Shown here one piece after another: positions 18,291 through 27,690 of a stretch of 64,000 nt of DNA. The translations under genes were made by a program, and so were the position numbers. Position 1 is the first letter of the stretch. Each line of letters opens with the position of its first letter. The notes beneath the pieces were generated by a model that was given only the letters and a program-made list of their open reading frames with translations, searched no databases and was not told the origin of the DNA. Source of the stretch: Streptomyces sp. NRRL S-118 (GTDB taxonomy: Bacteria; Actinomycetota; Actinomycetes; Streptomycetales; Streptomycetaceae); the NCBI RefSeq assembly GCF_000716335.1, contig NZ_KL591005.1, positions 154,717 through 218,716 of the forward strand, read 5' to 3'.

Positions 18291-18869
18291 TTACAGGTGC
18301 GGCAGGATCGCCGGCATCAGGTCCTGGAAGGTCCTGCCGTTGGCCGGGTTGCCCAGGGCCGTCATCTGCCAGCCGGAGCCGGCCCGGTGCACCTTCGCCA
18401 TGATCTGCGCGGTGTACTGGCCGCCGCCGTCGAGCGTGTAGCGGGCGAGCTCCTGGCCGTTCGTCTCGTCCACGATGCGGCAGAAGGCGTTCTGCACTTC
18501 CTGGAACGTCTGGCCGGTGAAGGAGTTCACCGTGAAGACGATCTGGTCGATGTGCACGGGGACCCGCTGCAGGTCGACGAGGATCGCCTCGTCGTCGCCG
18601 CCCTGGCCGGCGCCGCCCACCAGGTTGTCGCCGGTGTGGCGCACGGAGCCGTCGTCGCTGACCAGATGACGGAAGAAGACCACGTCGATCGGCTGCTTGT
18701 CGGCGAAGAGCACCGCCGAGGCGTCCAGGTCGATCTCGCGGGTGCGCGAACCGAACAGGCCGCGACGCGGTGCCGCCTGCCAGCCCAGCCCCATCCGCAC
18801 GGCGGTCAGGGTCCCCCCGTCGCTCTTCTGCAGGCTGATGGCCTGACCCTTGGTCATGTTGACCGTCAC
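18291..18869 (-). CDS. terD: TerD-family protein
   Basis: A 192 aa TerD/CABP-type protein. It has MTKGQAISLQKSDGG at the start, GLGWQAAPRRG (around 30) and the signature LDASAVLFADKQ. Acidic calcium-site residues GQGGDDEAI follow near 80, and GQELARYTLDG (around 140) completes the double-psi fold. Such proteins are cytoplasmic Ca2+ binders tied to tellurite, phage and stress tolerance and to differentiation in Streptomyces. The start is GTG 18869 (VTVNMTKGQ), after AGAGGGGA, rather than the longer frame. The stop is TAA. The TerD-FtsK-like gene begins 148 nt downstream, so the two may share a transcript. Confidence 0.92.
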   Translation of the reverse strand: MTVNMTKGQAISLQKSDGGTLTAVRMGLGWQAAPRRGLFGSRTREIDLDASAVLFADKQPIDVVFFRHLVSDDGSVRHTGDNLVGGAGQGGDDEAILVDLQRVPVHIDQIVFTVNSFTGQTFQEVQNAFCRIVDETNGQELARYTLDGGGQYTAQIMAKVHRAGSGWQMTALGNPANGRTFQDLMPAILPHL

Positions 18870-18987
18870 GCGCTGTCCCCTCTCGTTGCGTTCCCCCGCG
18901 ACCGTCTTCGAGTGCGGTTGCCAGCACCCTACGCAGGGGTGCCGGGACGGCAGCAGGCGCGTCCCGGTTTTGTGGCGGTGTTGCAAC

Positions 18988-19040
18988 ACACCCGGTCCCC
19001 GCGGATCCCTGCCGTCACAGGGTGCGCGGAAACCGGGTGT
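18988..19040 (-). terminator. uvrB terminator
   Basis: Nested inverted repeats: ACACCCGGT (18988-18996) with ACCGGGTGT (19032-19040), then CCGCG with CGCGG, then CCCTG with CAGGG at the tip. It lies 8 nt after the uvrB stop. Confidence 0.75.
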
Positions 19041-19047
19041 CGCGGCG

Positions 19048-21210
19048 TCAGGCGATGCCCGCCTCCTTCATCTGCCGCAGCTCCTTCTTCAGCTCGCTCA
19101 CCTCGTCGCGCAGCCTCGCCGCCACCTCGAACTGCAGCTCGGCCGCGGCGGCCCGCATCCGCTCGGTCATCTCCTCGATGATCCCGGCCAGTTCGGCCGC
19201 GGGCCGGTCGCTGACGAGGGCGCCCTTGGCGGCCGCCTTCCCCGCCTTGCCGCCCTTGGCGTCCGCCTTGCCCGCGCCCTGTGCCGCCCTGCCGCCGAGC
19301 GACGGCACGGGGGCCTTGCCGGCCTTGCCGTCCTTCGACTTGCGGTAGCCGGTGCCGAGCAGCTGCTCGGTGTCGACCTCCTCGCGCGCGATGGTCGCGA
19401 CGATGTCGTTGATCTTCTTGCGCAGCGGCTGCGGGTCGATGCCGTGGGCCGTGTTGTACGCGATCTGCTTCTCCCGGCGGCGGTTGGTCTCGTCGATCGC
19501 CTGGGCCATCGCCGGGGTGACGGTGTCCGCGTACATGTGGACCTGGCCGGAGACGTTGCGCGCGGCGCGGCCGATGGTCTGGATCAGCGAGGTGCCGGAG
19601 CGCAGGAAGCCCTGCTTGTCGGCGTCCAGGATGGCGACGAGGGACACCTCCGGCAGGTCCAGGCCCTCACGGAGCAGGTTGATGCCGACCAGGACGTCGT
19701 ATTCACCGGCACGCAGTTCGCGCAGCAGCTCCACCCGGCGCAGGGTGTCGACGTCGCTGTGCAGGTACCGCACCTGGATGCCCAGTTCGAGGAAGTACTC
19801 GGTGAGGTCCTCGGCCATCTTCTTGGTGAGGGTCGTGACCAGGACGCGCTCGTCCCGCTCGGTGCGCACCCGGATCTCGTGCACCAGGTCGTCGATCTGC
19901 CCCTCGGTGGGCTTGACGACGACCTCGGGGTCGACCAGCCCGGTGGGGCGGATGATCTGCTCCACGAAGCCGTCGGAACGGGACAGCTCGTACGTGCCCG
20001 GGGTGGCCGACAGGTAGACGGTCTGGCCGATCCGCTCCTGGAACTCCTCCCACTTCAGCGGGCGGTTGTCGAGCGCGGACGGCAGCCGGAACCCGTGGTC
20101 GACCAGGGTGCGCTTGCGGGAGGCGTCGCCCTCGTACATCGCGCCGATCTGGGGGACGGTGACGTGGGACTCGTCGATGACGAGGAGGAAGTCCTCGGGG
20201 AAGTAGTCCAGAAGCGTGTTGGGCGGGGAGCCGGGCTCGCGGTCGTCGAAGTGCATCGAGTAGTTCTCGATGCCGGAGCAGGAGCCGATCTGGCGCATCA
20301 TCTCGATGTCGTAGGTGGTGCGCATCCGCAGCCGCTGGGCCTCCAGCAGCTTGCCCTGCTTCTCCAGCTCCGCGAGTCGCTCCTCCAGCTCGCGCTCGAT
20401 GCCGTTGACCGCCTTCTCCATGCGCTCCGGGCCCGCCACGTAGTGGCTGGCCGGGAAGACGTAGAGCTCGCGGTCGTCACTGATGACCTCGCCGGTGAGC
20501 GGGTGGAGCGTGGACAGCGCCTCGATCTCGTCGCCGAACATCTCGATGCGGACGGCGAGCTCCTCGTAGACCGGGAAGATCTCGATGGTGTCGCCGCGCA
20601 CCCGGAACGTCCCCCGGCTGAAGGCCAGGTCGTTGCGGGTGTACTGGATGTCGACGAAGCGGCGCAGCAGTTCGTCGCGGTCGATCTCCTCGCCGACCTT
20701 GAGCCGCACCATCCGGTCGACGTACTCCTGCGGCGTGCCGAGGCCGTAGATGCAGGAGACGGACGCCACCACGATGACGTCCCGCCGGGTCAGCAGCGAA
20801 TTGGTCGCGGAGTGGCGCAGCCGCTCGACCTCCTCGTTGATGGAGGAGTCCTTCTCGATGTAGGTGTCCGACTGGGGGACGTACGCCTCGGGCTGGTAGT
20901 AGTCGTAGTAGGAGACGAAGTACTCGACGGCGTTGTTCGGCAGCAGCTCGCGGAATTCATTGGCCAGCTGCGCGGCCAGCGTCTTGTTCGGCGCCATGAC
21001 CAGGGTGGGGCGCTGAAGCTTCTCGATCATCCAGGCGGTGGTCGCCGACTTGCCGGTGCCGGTCGCACCGAGCAGGACGACGTCCTTCTCGCCCGCGCGG
21101 ATGCGCCGGGCGAGGTCGGCGATCGCCGTCGGCTGGTCGCCGCTGGGCTGGTAGGGGCTGACGACCTCGAAGGGCGCCACCGTACGTTCGATCTGGGAAA
21201 CGGGCCGCAT
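19048..21210 (-). CDS. uvrB: UvrABC system protein B
   Basis: UvrB is the helicase-like ATPase that verifies damage and loads UvrC. The 720 aa protein has Walker [14 protein letters not shown] near residue 47 and the aromatic beta-hairpin [15 protein letters not shown] (around 100) that clamps DNA. The DEAD-type box is [11 protein letters not shown], helicase motif VI is QTIGRAARN, and a C-terminal UVR domain binds UvrC ([22 protein letters not shown]). A Lys/Gly/Ala-rich spacer (around 625-670) precedes the UVR domain. Only 6 nt separate the start codon from the -10 of a PafBC-type promoter, so the message is probably leaderless. Confidence 0.97.
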   Translation of the reverse strand: MRPVSQIERTVAPFEVVSPYQPSGDQPTAIADLARRIRAGEKDVVLLGATGTGKSATTAWMIEKLQRPTLVMAPNKTLAAQLANEFRELLPNNAVEYFVSYYDYYQPEAYVPQSDTYIEKDSSINEEVERLRHSATNSLLTRRDVIVVASVSCIYGLGTPQEYVDRMVRLKVGEEIDRDELLRRFVDIQYTRNDLAFSRGTFRVRGDTIEIFPVYEELAVRIEMFGDEIEALSTLHPLTGEVISDDRELYVFPASHYVAGPERMEKAVNGIERELEERLAELEKQGKLLEAQRLRMRTTYDIEMMRQIGSCSGIENYSMHFDDREPGSPPNTLLDYFPEDFLLVIDESHVTVPQIGAMYEGDASRKRTLVDHGFRLPSALDNRPLKWEEFQERIGQTVYLSATPGTYELSRSDGFVEQIIRPTGLVDPEVVVKPTEGQIDDLVHEIRVRTERDERVLVTTLTKKMAEDLTEYFLELGIQVRYLHSDVDTLRRVELLRELRAGEYDVLVGINLLREGLDLPEVSLVAILDADKQGFLRSGTSLIQTIGRAARNVSGQVHMYADTVTPAMAQAIDETNRRREKQIAYNTAHGIDPQPLRKKINDIVATIAREEVDTEQLLGTGYRKSKDGKAGKAPVPSLGGRAAQGAGKADAKGGKAGKAAAKGALVSDRPAAELAGIIEEMTERMRAAAAELQFEVAARLRDEVSELKKELRQMKEAGIA

Positions 21211-21216
21211 GCAACC

Positions 21217-21239
21217 ACCGTACGACCCCCCACTGACAG
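21217..21239 (-). promoter_or_regulatory. PafBC/RecA-NDp type promoter of uvrB
   Basis: CTGTCAGTGG (21230-21239), 7 bp, TACGGT (21217-21222) on the minus strand, fitting TGTCRGTG-N8-TANNNT. Six nt separate the -10 from the ATG. Confidence 0.8.
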
Positions 21240-21324
21240 TCGGGGGCCGATCGGGGCCCCCGCCCCTGCGACCTGCGGTGACGCGGCTCGGCGCCCGGTC
21301 CGGGATCGCGCTCGGACCGGGGCG

Positions 21325-22197
21325 TCAGCGGGGGCCGGAGCGCTCGTGGCGGCGGGCCGGGGCCGCGGACCGGTCGGCGGGCTCCCCGTAGGCGGGGCTC
21401 CGGTTCCCGGCCGGGGCCTCCCGGCCCTGGGCGCGGCCCGGCGCAAAACGCCGTCGGTCGCGCTCCTGCGTCCCCGGCAGCGGGTCGAACGTCACCATGG
21501 CACCCGCGACGAGCAGGAAGACCGCGGGACCGATCAGCATGGGCCCGATGAGGGAGGTGGCGGTGTCCCCGCCGCCCGCGGCCGCAGCCTCGCCGTGCAG
21601 GTGGACGCTGACCGCGGCCATGCCCGTGTAGTGCATGCCGGTGACCGCGACACCCATGATCAGCCCGGCGCCCAGGCTGGGCATCAGCCCATGGACCGAG
21701 ACGGCGGCCCAGAGCGCCGACGTGGCGGCCACCACCGCGATGACGACGGAGAGGGCGACGGTCGACGTGTCGTACTCGAGCCGGCCCGGGAGCCGCATGC
21801 CGGCCATCCCGAGGTAGTGCATGGTGGCGATGCCCAGTCCGGTGATGGTGCCACCGGTGACCAGCGCCATCGCGGTGGCTCCGCGGTGGCCCACGATCAG
21901 GAGGCCTATGCCGGCCATGGCGACGGCGACGGGCAGACCGGCGAAGGTCGTGGCCGCGTCGTAGCCGACCGGTGACTCCTCGATGCTGAAGCCCATCATC
22001 GCGATGAAGTGCATGGTCCAGATGCCGGAACCGATGGAGGCGGCGCCGAGGGCGAGCCAGCCGATCCGTGGCCGGCCGCCGGTGCGGAGCGATCTCGTGG
22101 TGCAGCGCAGGCCGAGCGCGCCGCCGAGGCACGCCATCAGAAAGGCGGCCACGGGTGTGACCAGGCCGTAGCTGAATCCGTCGACTGTGCCCTGCAT
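21325..22197 (-). CDS. MHYT-domain integral membrane protein
   Basis: A 290 aa seven-helix membrane protein of the MHYT family. The repeated motif is seen three times at the outer ends of helices: WTMHFIAMMGF (around residue 60), ATMHYLGMAG (around 122) and TGMHYTGMAAV (around 186). The His and Met residues are proposed to bind copper and sense O2, CO or NO. No output domain (GGDEF, EAL or kinase) is attached; the 55-residue C-terminal tail is polar and disordered. ATG 22197 is used, with GAAGGG upstream (22205-22210). It is adjacent to, but separate from, uvrB and ogt. Confidence 0.88.
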   Translation of the reverse strand: MQGTVDGFSYGLVTPVAAFLMACLGGALGLRCTTRSLRTGGRPRIGWLALGAASIGSGIWTMHFIAMMGFSIEESPVGYDAATTFAGLPVAVAMAGIGLLIVGHRGATAMALVTGGTITGLGIATMHYLGMAGMRLPGRLEYDTSTVALSVVIAVVAATSALWAAVSVHGLMPSLGAGLIMGVAVTGMHYTGMAAVSVHLHGEAAAAGGGDTATSLIGPMLIGPAVFLLVAGAMVTFDPLPGTQERDRRRFAPGRAQGREAPAGNRSPAYGEPADRSAAPARRHERSGPR

Positions 22198-22381
22198 ACC
22201 CGTAAGCCCTTCGCCCCTGGTGCCCCGCCGCCTGCCCCGAGCCGTCGTACGTGGTGCGGTCGTGCTGGTGGTGCCATGTGTACCCGCTGGTAGGGGGGTG
22301 AGGCTACGGCCCGCGGCTCTCCGAACGAACATTCACGGGACGATCGGTTCCCGGAACCCCCGGAACCGGCGCTAGCCGGCG

Positions 22382-22404
22382 TTGTCGGTGGCCGGTCGTA
22401 CCGT
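22382..22404 (+). promoter_or_regulatory. PafBC/RecA-NDp type promoter of ogt
   Basis: TTGTCGGTGG (22382-22391), 7 bp, TACCGT (22399-22404), fitting TGTCRGTG-N8-TANNNT. Seven nt separate the -10 from the ATG at 22412. The leading TTG could be mistaken for a start codon 10 codons upstream. Confidence 0.8.
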
Positions 22405-22411
22405 GGTCGAC

Positions 22412-22966
22412 ATGGGCAGCAACGGGGAGAGCAGCGGGCAGGTCGTGGAGTGGGCCGTCGTCGGGAGCGACATCGGTCCGCTGCTGCTCGCCGCCACGGG
22501 TGAAGGACTGGTCAGCGTGGTGTTCCACGCCGGTGAGGAGGTGCGCGACCGGGCGCTGGGCCGGCTGGCGGCGCAGCTCGGCGCGCGGCTCGTGGAGGAC
22601 GCGTCCGGACGGCTCGCCGAGCCGGTCCGGGCCCTGGAGGCGTACTTCGCGGGCGGCCTGCGGGAATTCCGCCTGGCGCTGGACTGGTCGCTGACGGCCG
22701 GCTTCAACCGGCAGGTGCTGCGCGAGCTGGCGTCCGGGGTGCCGTACGGGACCGTCGTCGGGTACGGGGAGCTGGCGAAGCGCGTCGGGCAGCCGGGGGC
22801 GGCGCAGGCGGTCGGTGCGGCGATGGGGTCGAATCCGCTCCCGGTGGTGGTGCCGTGCCACCGGGTGGTGGAGAGCGGCGGAGGGCTCGGCGGGTTCGGC
22901 GGCGGGCTGGAGACGAAGCGTCGGCTGCTGGCGCTGGAGGGTGTGTTGCCACAGCCACTGTTCTGA
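22412..22966 (+). CDS. ogt: Methylated-DNA-[protein]-cysteine S-methyltransferase
   Basis: A 184 aa Ada-C/Ogt-type suicide alkyltransferase that repairs O6-alkylguanine. The active-site motif is PVVVPCHRVV, with the acceptor Cys near residue 149. The helix-turn-helix is preceded by VPYGTVVGYGELAKRVGQPGAAQAVGAAM, and the Arg-finger region continues into GGFGGGLETKRRLLALEG. An N-terminal domain (about 1-90) is retained. The ATG at 22412 is chosen over an in-frame TTG at 22382 because that TTG is the -35 part of a damage-type promoter; the ATG then lies at the expected transcription start. This implies a leaderless mRNA. Confidence 0.94.
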   Translation: MGSNGESSGQVVEWAVVGSDIGPLLLAATGEGLVSVVFHAGEEVRDRALGRLAAQLGARLVEDASGRLAEPVRALEAYFAGGLREFRLALDWSLTAGFNRQVLRELASGVPYGTVVGYGELAKRVGQPGAAQAVGAAMGSNPLPVVVPCHRVVESGGGLGGFGGGLETKRRLLALEGVLPQPLF

Positions 22967-23005
22967 GATCTGTTCCGAGCGTGTAAGGGGTGACACACTG
23001 CCGCA

Positions 23006-24310
23006 GTGACTACGCACTCCGACCTGCCCGGCGCTGTGCCGCCCGGCCCGTCGTCCGCTCCGGACCCGGTGGCGGTGGTCGCGCTGCCCTCCGTGAGACG
23101 GCGGATCACGGCCGTCCTCATCGCCAGCCAGATCCTCGGCGGGCTGGGGGTGGCGATCGGCATCGCCCTCGCCTCCGTACTGGCGCAGGAGGTGAGCGGG
23201 ACGGAAGCGCTCTCCGGGCTCGCGCCGACGTCCATGGTGGCCGGGACGGCGCTGCTGTCCATGCCGCTGGCCGCCCTGATGACCGCGCGAGGACGACGGC
23301 CCGGACTGGTCCTGGCGTATGTGATCGGCGCGGCCGGTGCGGGTGTGGTGGTGCTCGCCGCGGTCGCCGGGAGCTTCCCGCTGCTGCTCGTGGGCATGGC
23401 GGCCTTCGGTGCCGGGTCGTCGGCGAACCTCCAGGCCCGGTTCGCGGCCGCGGACCTGGCCGAGCCGGCGCACCGGGGCCGCGCCATCTCCACGGTCGTG
23501 TGGGCGACGACGATCGGGGCCGTGCTGGGGCCGAACATCGCCGCGCCCGCGGGACGCAGTGTCACGGGGATGGGCGTCCCCGCGGCGGCGGGGCCGTTTT
23601 TGTGGGCGGCGGGTGTCTTCCTGGTGTCCGCGGTGATGGTCGCCGTCCTGCTGCGGCCGGACCCTCTCCTCACCGCGCGTGCCCTGGCTGCAGGCACCGG
23701 GGAGGACGCGGAGGGGAAGCGCGGCCGCTCCCTGAGGGCGGGCATCCGGGCGGTCCGGGAGTCGCCGCGGGCCCGGCTCGCGCTGGTGACCGTGACGGCG
23801 TCGCACACCACGATGGTGTCGATCATGTCGATGACCCCGGTGGCGCTCAGCCACCACGGCGCCGGCATCCAGCTGATCGGCCTGGTCATCAGCGGTCACA
23901 TCGCGGGGATGTACGCGTTCTCGCCCGTGATGGGCTGGCTGTCGGACAAGCTCGGCCGGCTGTCGGTCATCGGCCTGGCCGTCGGGCTGCTGTCCTGCGC
24001 GGCGCTCCTGGCCGGCACGGCCGGCGGGAGCCACGGCCGTACGGCTGCCGGGCTCTTCCTGCTGGGCCTGGGCTGGTCGGCGGGCCTGGTGTCCGGCTCC
24101 GCGCTGCTGACGGACTCCGTGCCGCAGGCCGCGCGGGCGGCCGTGCAGGGCCTGTCCGACCTGACGATGAACACCGCGGCCGGGGTCGGCGGGGCGGCGG
24201 CCGGCCTGATCGTCGCCGGGGCCGGTTACGGCTGGCTGAACGCGGTGGGGGCGTGCCTGCTCCTGCCGCTCGCGGTGCTGGCGCTCCGGTCGCTTTCGAA
24301 GGACCGCTGA
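23006..24310 (+). CDS. MFS transporter
   Basis: A 434 aa, 12-TM major facilitator of the drug/metabolite exporter kind. The first helix follows VRRRITAVLIASQILGGLGV. The loop 2-3 motif is loose (ALMTARGRRPGLVLAY), and the second half has GWLSDKLGRLSVIGLA after helix 8. A cytoplasmic loop with GEDAEGKRGRSLRAGIRAVRES separates the halves. GTG 23006 follows GTAAGGGG. Substrate unknown. It starts 39 nt after ogt but need not share its promoter. Confidence 0.85.
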   Translation: MTTHSDLPGAVPPGPSSAPDPVAVVALPSVRRRITAVLIASQILGGLGVAIGIALASVLAQEVSGTEALSGLAPTSMVAGTALLSMPLAALMTARGRRPGLVLAYVIGAAGAGVVVLAAVAGSFPLLLVGMAAFGAGSSANLQARFAAADLAEPAHRGRAISTVVWATTIGAVLGPNIAAPAGRSVTGMGVPAAAGPFLWAAGVFLVSAVMVAVLLRPDPLLTARALAAGTGEDAEGKRGRSLRAGIRAVRESPRARLALVTVTASHTTMVSIMSMTPVALSHHGAGIQLIGLVISGHIAGMYAFSPVMGWLSDKLGRLSVIGLAVGLLSCAALLAGTAGGSHGRTAAGLFLLGLGWSAGLVSGSALLTDSVPQAARAAVQGLSDLTMNTAAGVGGAAAGLIVAGAGYGWLNAVGACLLLPLAVLALRSLSKDR

Positions 24311-24503
24311 GTCACGGAGCCCTTCGCCGCACCCGGTAGGAGGGCCCGGACGTCGCGTACGGGCTCCGCGTGCGGGCACGTGTACGGACCCCGCGGCCCT
24401 GGTCGAGCGCCGGTCACCGCTGAACGGCCGGCTGCCGGGGGCCGCCGGACCGCGAGCGACGACCGAGGTTTGCGGGACCCGTCACCGCGCCAGGGATGGG
24501 GAC

Positions 24504-25430
24504 ATGCCAGAGACCACAGTGGTGTTGTCCGAAGAGGTACGGGAGGCGACGGCCGCGCACCGCCCCGTCGTCGCCCTCGAATCGACGATCATCGCCCACG
24601 GGCTGCCCCGCCCGCGCAACCTGGCCGTGGCGGAGGAGCTGGAGGCGCTCGTCCGGGACGGTGGCGCCGTCCCGGCCACGATCGCCGTCCTGGACGGCGT
24701 GGCGCACATCGGCCTGGACAAGGAGCAGTTGGAGCGGGTCGCGGGCGATCCGGGGGTGCGGAAGCTCGGGCACCGCGATCTGGCGCCCGCTCTGGCGGTG
24801 GGGGCGAGCGGCGCGACGACCGTCTCCGCGACCGCGTTCCTGGCCGCGCGGGCGGGCATCCGGGTCTTCGCGACCGGCGGCCTCGGCGGCGTCCACCGGG
24901 AATGGGCACAGACCCAGGACGAGTCGGCGGACCTGCGGCTGCTGGCGACGACGCGGATCACGGTGGTGTGCGCGGGGGTCAAGTCCATCCTGGACGTACC
25001 GGCGACGCTGCAGCGGCTGGAGACGCTGGGCGTGGGCGTCCTCGGGTACGGCACGGAGCATTTCCCCGGCTTCTATCTGGCCTCATCCGGAGAGCGGGTC
25101 GACTGGACGGTGCGCTCCCCCGAGGAGGTGGCGGCCGTGATACGGGCCCAGGACACCCTGGGCGGACCGGGAGCGGCCCTGATCGTCGCCAACCCGGTGC
25201 CCGAGGCGGAGCAGCTGGACCCGGAACTGCACGACAGGGTGCTGGCGGAGGCGCTGGACGCCTGCCGGGAGCGGGGCATCGCGGGGCAGGCGGTGACGCC
25301 GTTCCTGCTGGAGTACATGATGCGGCACACCGACGGGGCGTCCCTGGAGGCCAACCTGGCGGCGGTGCGCGGCAATGTGCGGCTGGCAGCGCGCATCGCG
25401 GCGGCGGCAGCGGCAGCGGCCGGGCGGTGA
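24504..25430 (+). CDS. psuG: Pseudouridine-5'-phosphate glycosidase
   Basis: PsuG cleaves the C-C glycosidic bond of pseudouridine 5'-phosphate to uracil and ribose 5-phosphate (it runs reversibly in vitro). The 308 aa product matches the E. coli enzyme in length and has the family opening VALESTIIAHGLPRPRN, the block GLDKEQLERVA, and GASGATTVSATAFLAARAGI. It also has the catalytic-loop segment FATGGLGGVHREW, the phosphate/metal region ANPVPEAEQLD and GQAVTPFLLEYM near the C-terminus. The final residues are Ala-rich. Its TGA overlaps the GTG of psuK (GTGA), so the two are translationally coupled. Together they salvage pseudouridine from RNA turnover. Confidence 0.95.
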   Translation: MPETTVVLSEEVREATAAHRPVVALESTIIAHGLPRPRNLAVAEELEALVRDGGAVPATIAVLDGVAHIGLDKEQLERVAGDPGVRKLGHRDLAPALAVGASGATTVSATAFLAARAGIRVFATGGLGGVHREWAQTQDESADLRLLATTRITVVCAGVKSILDVPATLQRLETLGVGVLGYGTEHFPGFYLASSGERVDWTVRSPEEVAAVIRAQDTLGGPGAALIVANPVPEAEQLDPELHDRVLAEALDACRERGIAGQAVTPFLLEYMMRHTDGASLEANLAAVRGNVRLAARIAAAAAAAAGR

Positions 25431-26320
25431 GCGGCGGACTGCTGGTCGTCGGGGACGTCGTCACCGACGTGGTGGCCCGCCACCGCGCGCCGCTGGCCCG
25501 GGCGACGGACACGGCGGCGGAGATCCGTACGCTGCCGGGCGGCGCGGGCGCGAACGCTGCCTGCTGGGCGGCGCGTTCGGGCTGCGCGGACGTGCGGCTC
25601 CTGGCGCGGGTGGGCACCGACCGGGCGTCCTGGCACGAGGAGCGGTTGGCGGCCGCCGGGGTGCGCCCGCTGCTGGTACGGGACGAGGAGGCGCCGACCG
25701 CGACGGTCGTGGCGCTGGTCGACGCGGCGGCTGAACGGACGTTCCTCACGGACGGCGGTGCGGCACTGCGGCTGGAACGTGGCGACTGGTCGCCACATCT
25801 GCTGGACGGCGTGTCACACCTCCATCTGTCCGGGTACCTCTTCTTCGCGGGACCCAGCCGGGAGGTTGCGTCCCAGGCCATGGCCACGGCACGGGAGCGG
25901 GGCGTGCCGGTGAGCGTGGACCCCGCGTCGGCGGGCTTCATCGAGGACTCCGGTGTGCCCGGGTTCCTGGCGGCGGTGGAGGGCGCCGACGTTCTGCTGC
26001 CCAATGCCGACGAGGCCGTGCTGCTGACGGGACTACCCGACCCGTCGGACGCGGCCGCCGAGCTGAGCCGCGGCTTTCCGCTGGTGGCGGTGACGCTCGG
26101 CGCGTCCGGCGCCCTGGTGGCGGCGTCGGGCCGCACCCTCGCACGCGTGTCGGCACCACGCGTGCGTGCGGTCGACTCGACCGGCGCGGGCGACGCGTTC
26201 ACCGGCGCGTTCCTGGCCGCCCGGCTCTCCGGCGCGCCCCCGGACGCGGCGGCGTCGGCGGGCTGCCGCGCGGGCGCGGAAGCGGTGACGGTACTGGGCG
26301 GCAGGCCACCGGCCCGGTGA
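25427..26320 (+). CDS. psuK: PfkB-family pseudouridine kinase
   Basis: A 297 aa PfkB kinase fused by overlap to psuG. It begins VSGGLLVVGDVVTDVVARH and has the ribokinase signature LPGGAGANAACWAA near residue 38. The C-terminal signature is STGAGDAFTGAFLAA (around 250), containing the catalytic Asp. Position directly behind psuG identifies it as the kinase that makes pseudouridine 5'-phosphate, the PsuG substrate; sequence alone would only give sugar or nucleoside kinase. GTG 25427 is used because it overlaps the psuG stop; longer in-frame extensions antisense to other features are not supported. Confidence 0.88.
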   Translation: MSGGLLVVGDVVTDVVARHRAPLARATDTAAEIRTLPGGAGANAACWAARSGCADVRLLARVGTDRASWHEERLAAAGVRPLLVRDEEAPTATVVALVDAAAERTFLTDGGAALRLERGDWSPHLLDGVSHLHLSGYLFFAGPSREVASQAMATARERGVPVSVDPASAGFIEDSGVPGFLAAVEGADVLLPNADEAVLLTGLPDPSDAAAELSRGFPLVAVTLGASGALVAASGRTLARVSAPRVRAVDSTGAGDAFTGAFLAARLSGAPPDAAASAGCRAGAEAVTVLGGRPPAR

Positions 26321-26395
26321 GCGTCGCGCCGGCTTCCGGCAGGGCAGATGGGCAGGCGGGCAGGCGGGCAGGCGGGACGTAGCGGCCGCGGCCGC

Positions 26396-27028
26396 CTAAC
26401 GGATGCCGGTCCAGGCCGGGTGCCGAAGGTCGTCGGCGCGGACGAGGACGTCCGCGGTGTCCGCGGGGGCGACCTCGGCGTCGTAGCGTTCGAACGCCGG
26501 CAGCGTCCAGCGCTCGGCCGTACGCCGGGCCAGGGCGCCCCGTGTCAGGCCCACGTGCACGGTCAGGTCGAACGGGAACCAGTGGCCCAGCAGGAAGGGG
26601 CCGTGCAGCACCAGCACGCCGCCCGGCGCGAGCCGTGTGTACGGGCTGCGTGTCGCGCGGTCCGTGTCCGGGTCCCACAGGTCGGGGAGGATCCGCCCGC
26701 TGCCACCCGGCTCCAGCGGTGCGAAGACCTCGCGCCACAGGGCTCCGGTGTCGAACCAGCCGCTGTAGTAGGTGTCGGCGTCCTCCTTGCCGTACTCGTA
26801 CCGCAGCGATGCCGGTCGCAGGAAGCCGCCCGTGCCGATGACCGCGACGGCCCGTCCGCGCAGCCGCAGCGCGTCACCGAGCAGCGCGGCCGGCTCCTCG
26901 GGCCGCGCGGCCGGCGGCCCGTCGACACCCACCTTCAGCCAGGGCCCACCGTCTCCTGGGCTCAGCCCGTCCACGTGCGCGGCGAGGGCGTCGGCCAGCC
27001 GTTCCCAGGTGATCGGTTCGAGTCTCAC
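26396..27028 (-). CDS. Uridine kinase-like protein with altered P-loop
   Basis: A 210 aa protein of the Streptomyces uridine-kinase-like family. It matches along its length: VGVDGPPAARPEEPAALLGDAL near residue 28, VAVIGTGGFLRPASLRYEYG, then YYSGWFDTGALWREVF, WDPDTDRATRSPYT and GGVLVLHGPFLLGHWFPFDLTVH. A canonical Walker A (GxxxxGKS/T) is missing; the loop reads VDGPPAARPEE. Either the phosphate is bound differently or catalysis is lost. It begins at GTG 27028 and converges with psuGK. The neighbourhood of pseudouridine salvage genes suggests a linked pyrimidine-nucleoside role (inference). Confidence 0.75.
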   Translation of the reverse strand: MRLEPITWERLADALAAHVDGLSPGDGGPWLKVGVDGPPAARPEEPAALLGDALRLRGRAVAVIGTGGFLRPASLRYEYGKEDADTYYSGWFDTGALWREVFAPLEPGGSGRILPDLWDPDTDRATRSPYTRLAPGGVLVLHGPFLLGHWFPFDLTVHVGLTRGALARRTAERWTLPAFERYDAEVAPADTADVLVRADDLRHPAWTGIR

Positions 27029-27242
27029 GTCCCCATGCTGCCGCAACACCTGTGGACCGGCGTCCCGGACGCCGGCGCGGCGCCGCCCCCGCACCGGAGC
27101 GGGCCCTCAACCATGGTCGTACCGACCGTGGTTGGCGGTTCACAGCACCATGTTTCCCGCTCGGTCTGCCGGTGGCGGCGTCCGCGTCATAGGGTTCTGG
27201 ACAGCGGCGTGCGGGATCGGACCACGGAGGAGCAGGGAAGCG

Positions 27243-27689
27243 ATGGAGACGGCGCTGATTGCTGTGATCGGCACACTGCTCGGCTCGGTGGTCACGCACT
27301 TCTTCCAGGGCCGGGCGGCGCAGCGCACCGCCGCGCTCACCCGCGCCGAGCAGCTGCGCCAGGAACGGATCGCGACGTACAGCGCGTTCGCCGACGCGGT
27401 CGTCGAGTACCGGCAGGCCCAGAACGCACGCTGGTACCGCAGGAACGGCTCGCACGCCGAGACCACGCGCCTGGAGTCGTACGATCGGCGCGCCGCCGCC
27501 CGGCAGGCCCTGGTGCGCGTGCGGTTGGTGTGTTCGGACCCGGCGACCGTCCAGCTGGCCGAGCAGGTTTTCGAGTTGACGCACTGCATGCACGAGGCGA
27601 GGGACGAGGCGGACCGGGAGCGCCGCTCCGATCAGGCCGTCGAGGCGCTGACCGCCTTCATCGAGGCAGCGGCGCCGAGCGTGCGCTGA
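27243..27689 (+). CDS. Small N-terminally anchored protein of unknown function
   Basis: A 148 aa protein. Residues 3-20 (TALIAVIGTLLGSVVTHF) form one membrane helix. The rest is a charged, mostly helical cytoplasmic domain (FQGRAAQRTAALTRAEQLRQ, RIATYSAFADAVVEYRQAQ) likely to be a coiled coil. The pattern is common in unclassified streptomycete proteins; I know no function. ATG 27243 follows GGAGGAGCAGGG. The next gene starts 1 nt after its stop, so the two are one transcription unit. Confidence 0.72.
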   Translation: METALIAVIGTLLGSVVTHFFQGRAAQRTAALTRAEQLRQERIATYSAFADAVVEYRQAQNARWYRRNGSHAETTRLESYDRRAAARQALVRVRLVCSDPATVQLAEQVFELTHCMHEARDEADRERRSDQAVEALTAFIEAAAPSVR

Positions 27690-27690
27690 C

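Noticed and set aside
22322..22337. LexA (SOS) box near ogt/MHYT genes (GAAC-GAAC-ATTC)
   Set aside because: One half-site mismatches GAAC-N4-GTTC and the spacing to the ogt start is not typical; the PafBC-type promoter explains regulation better.
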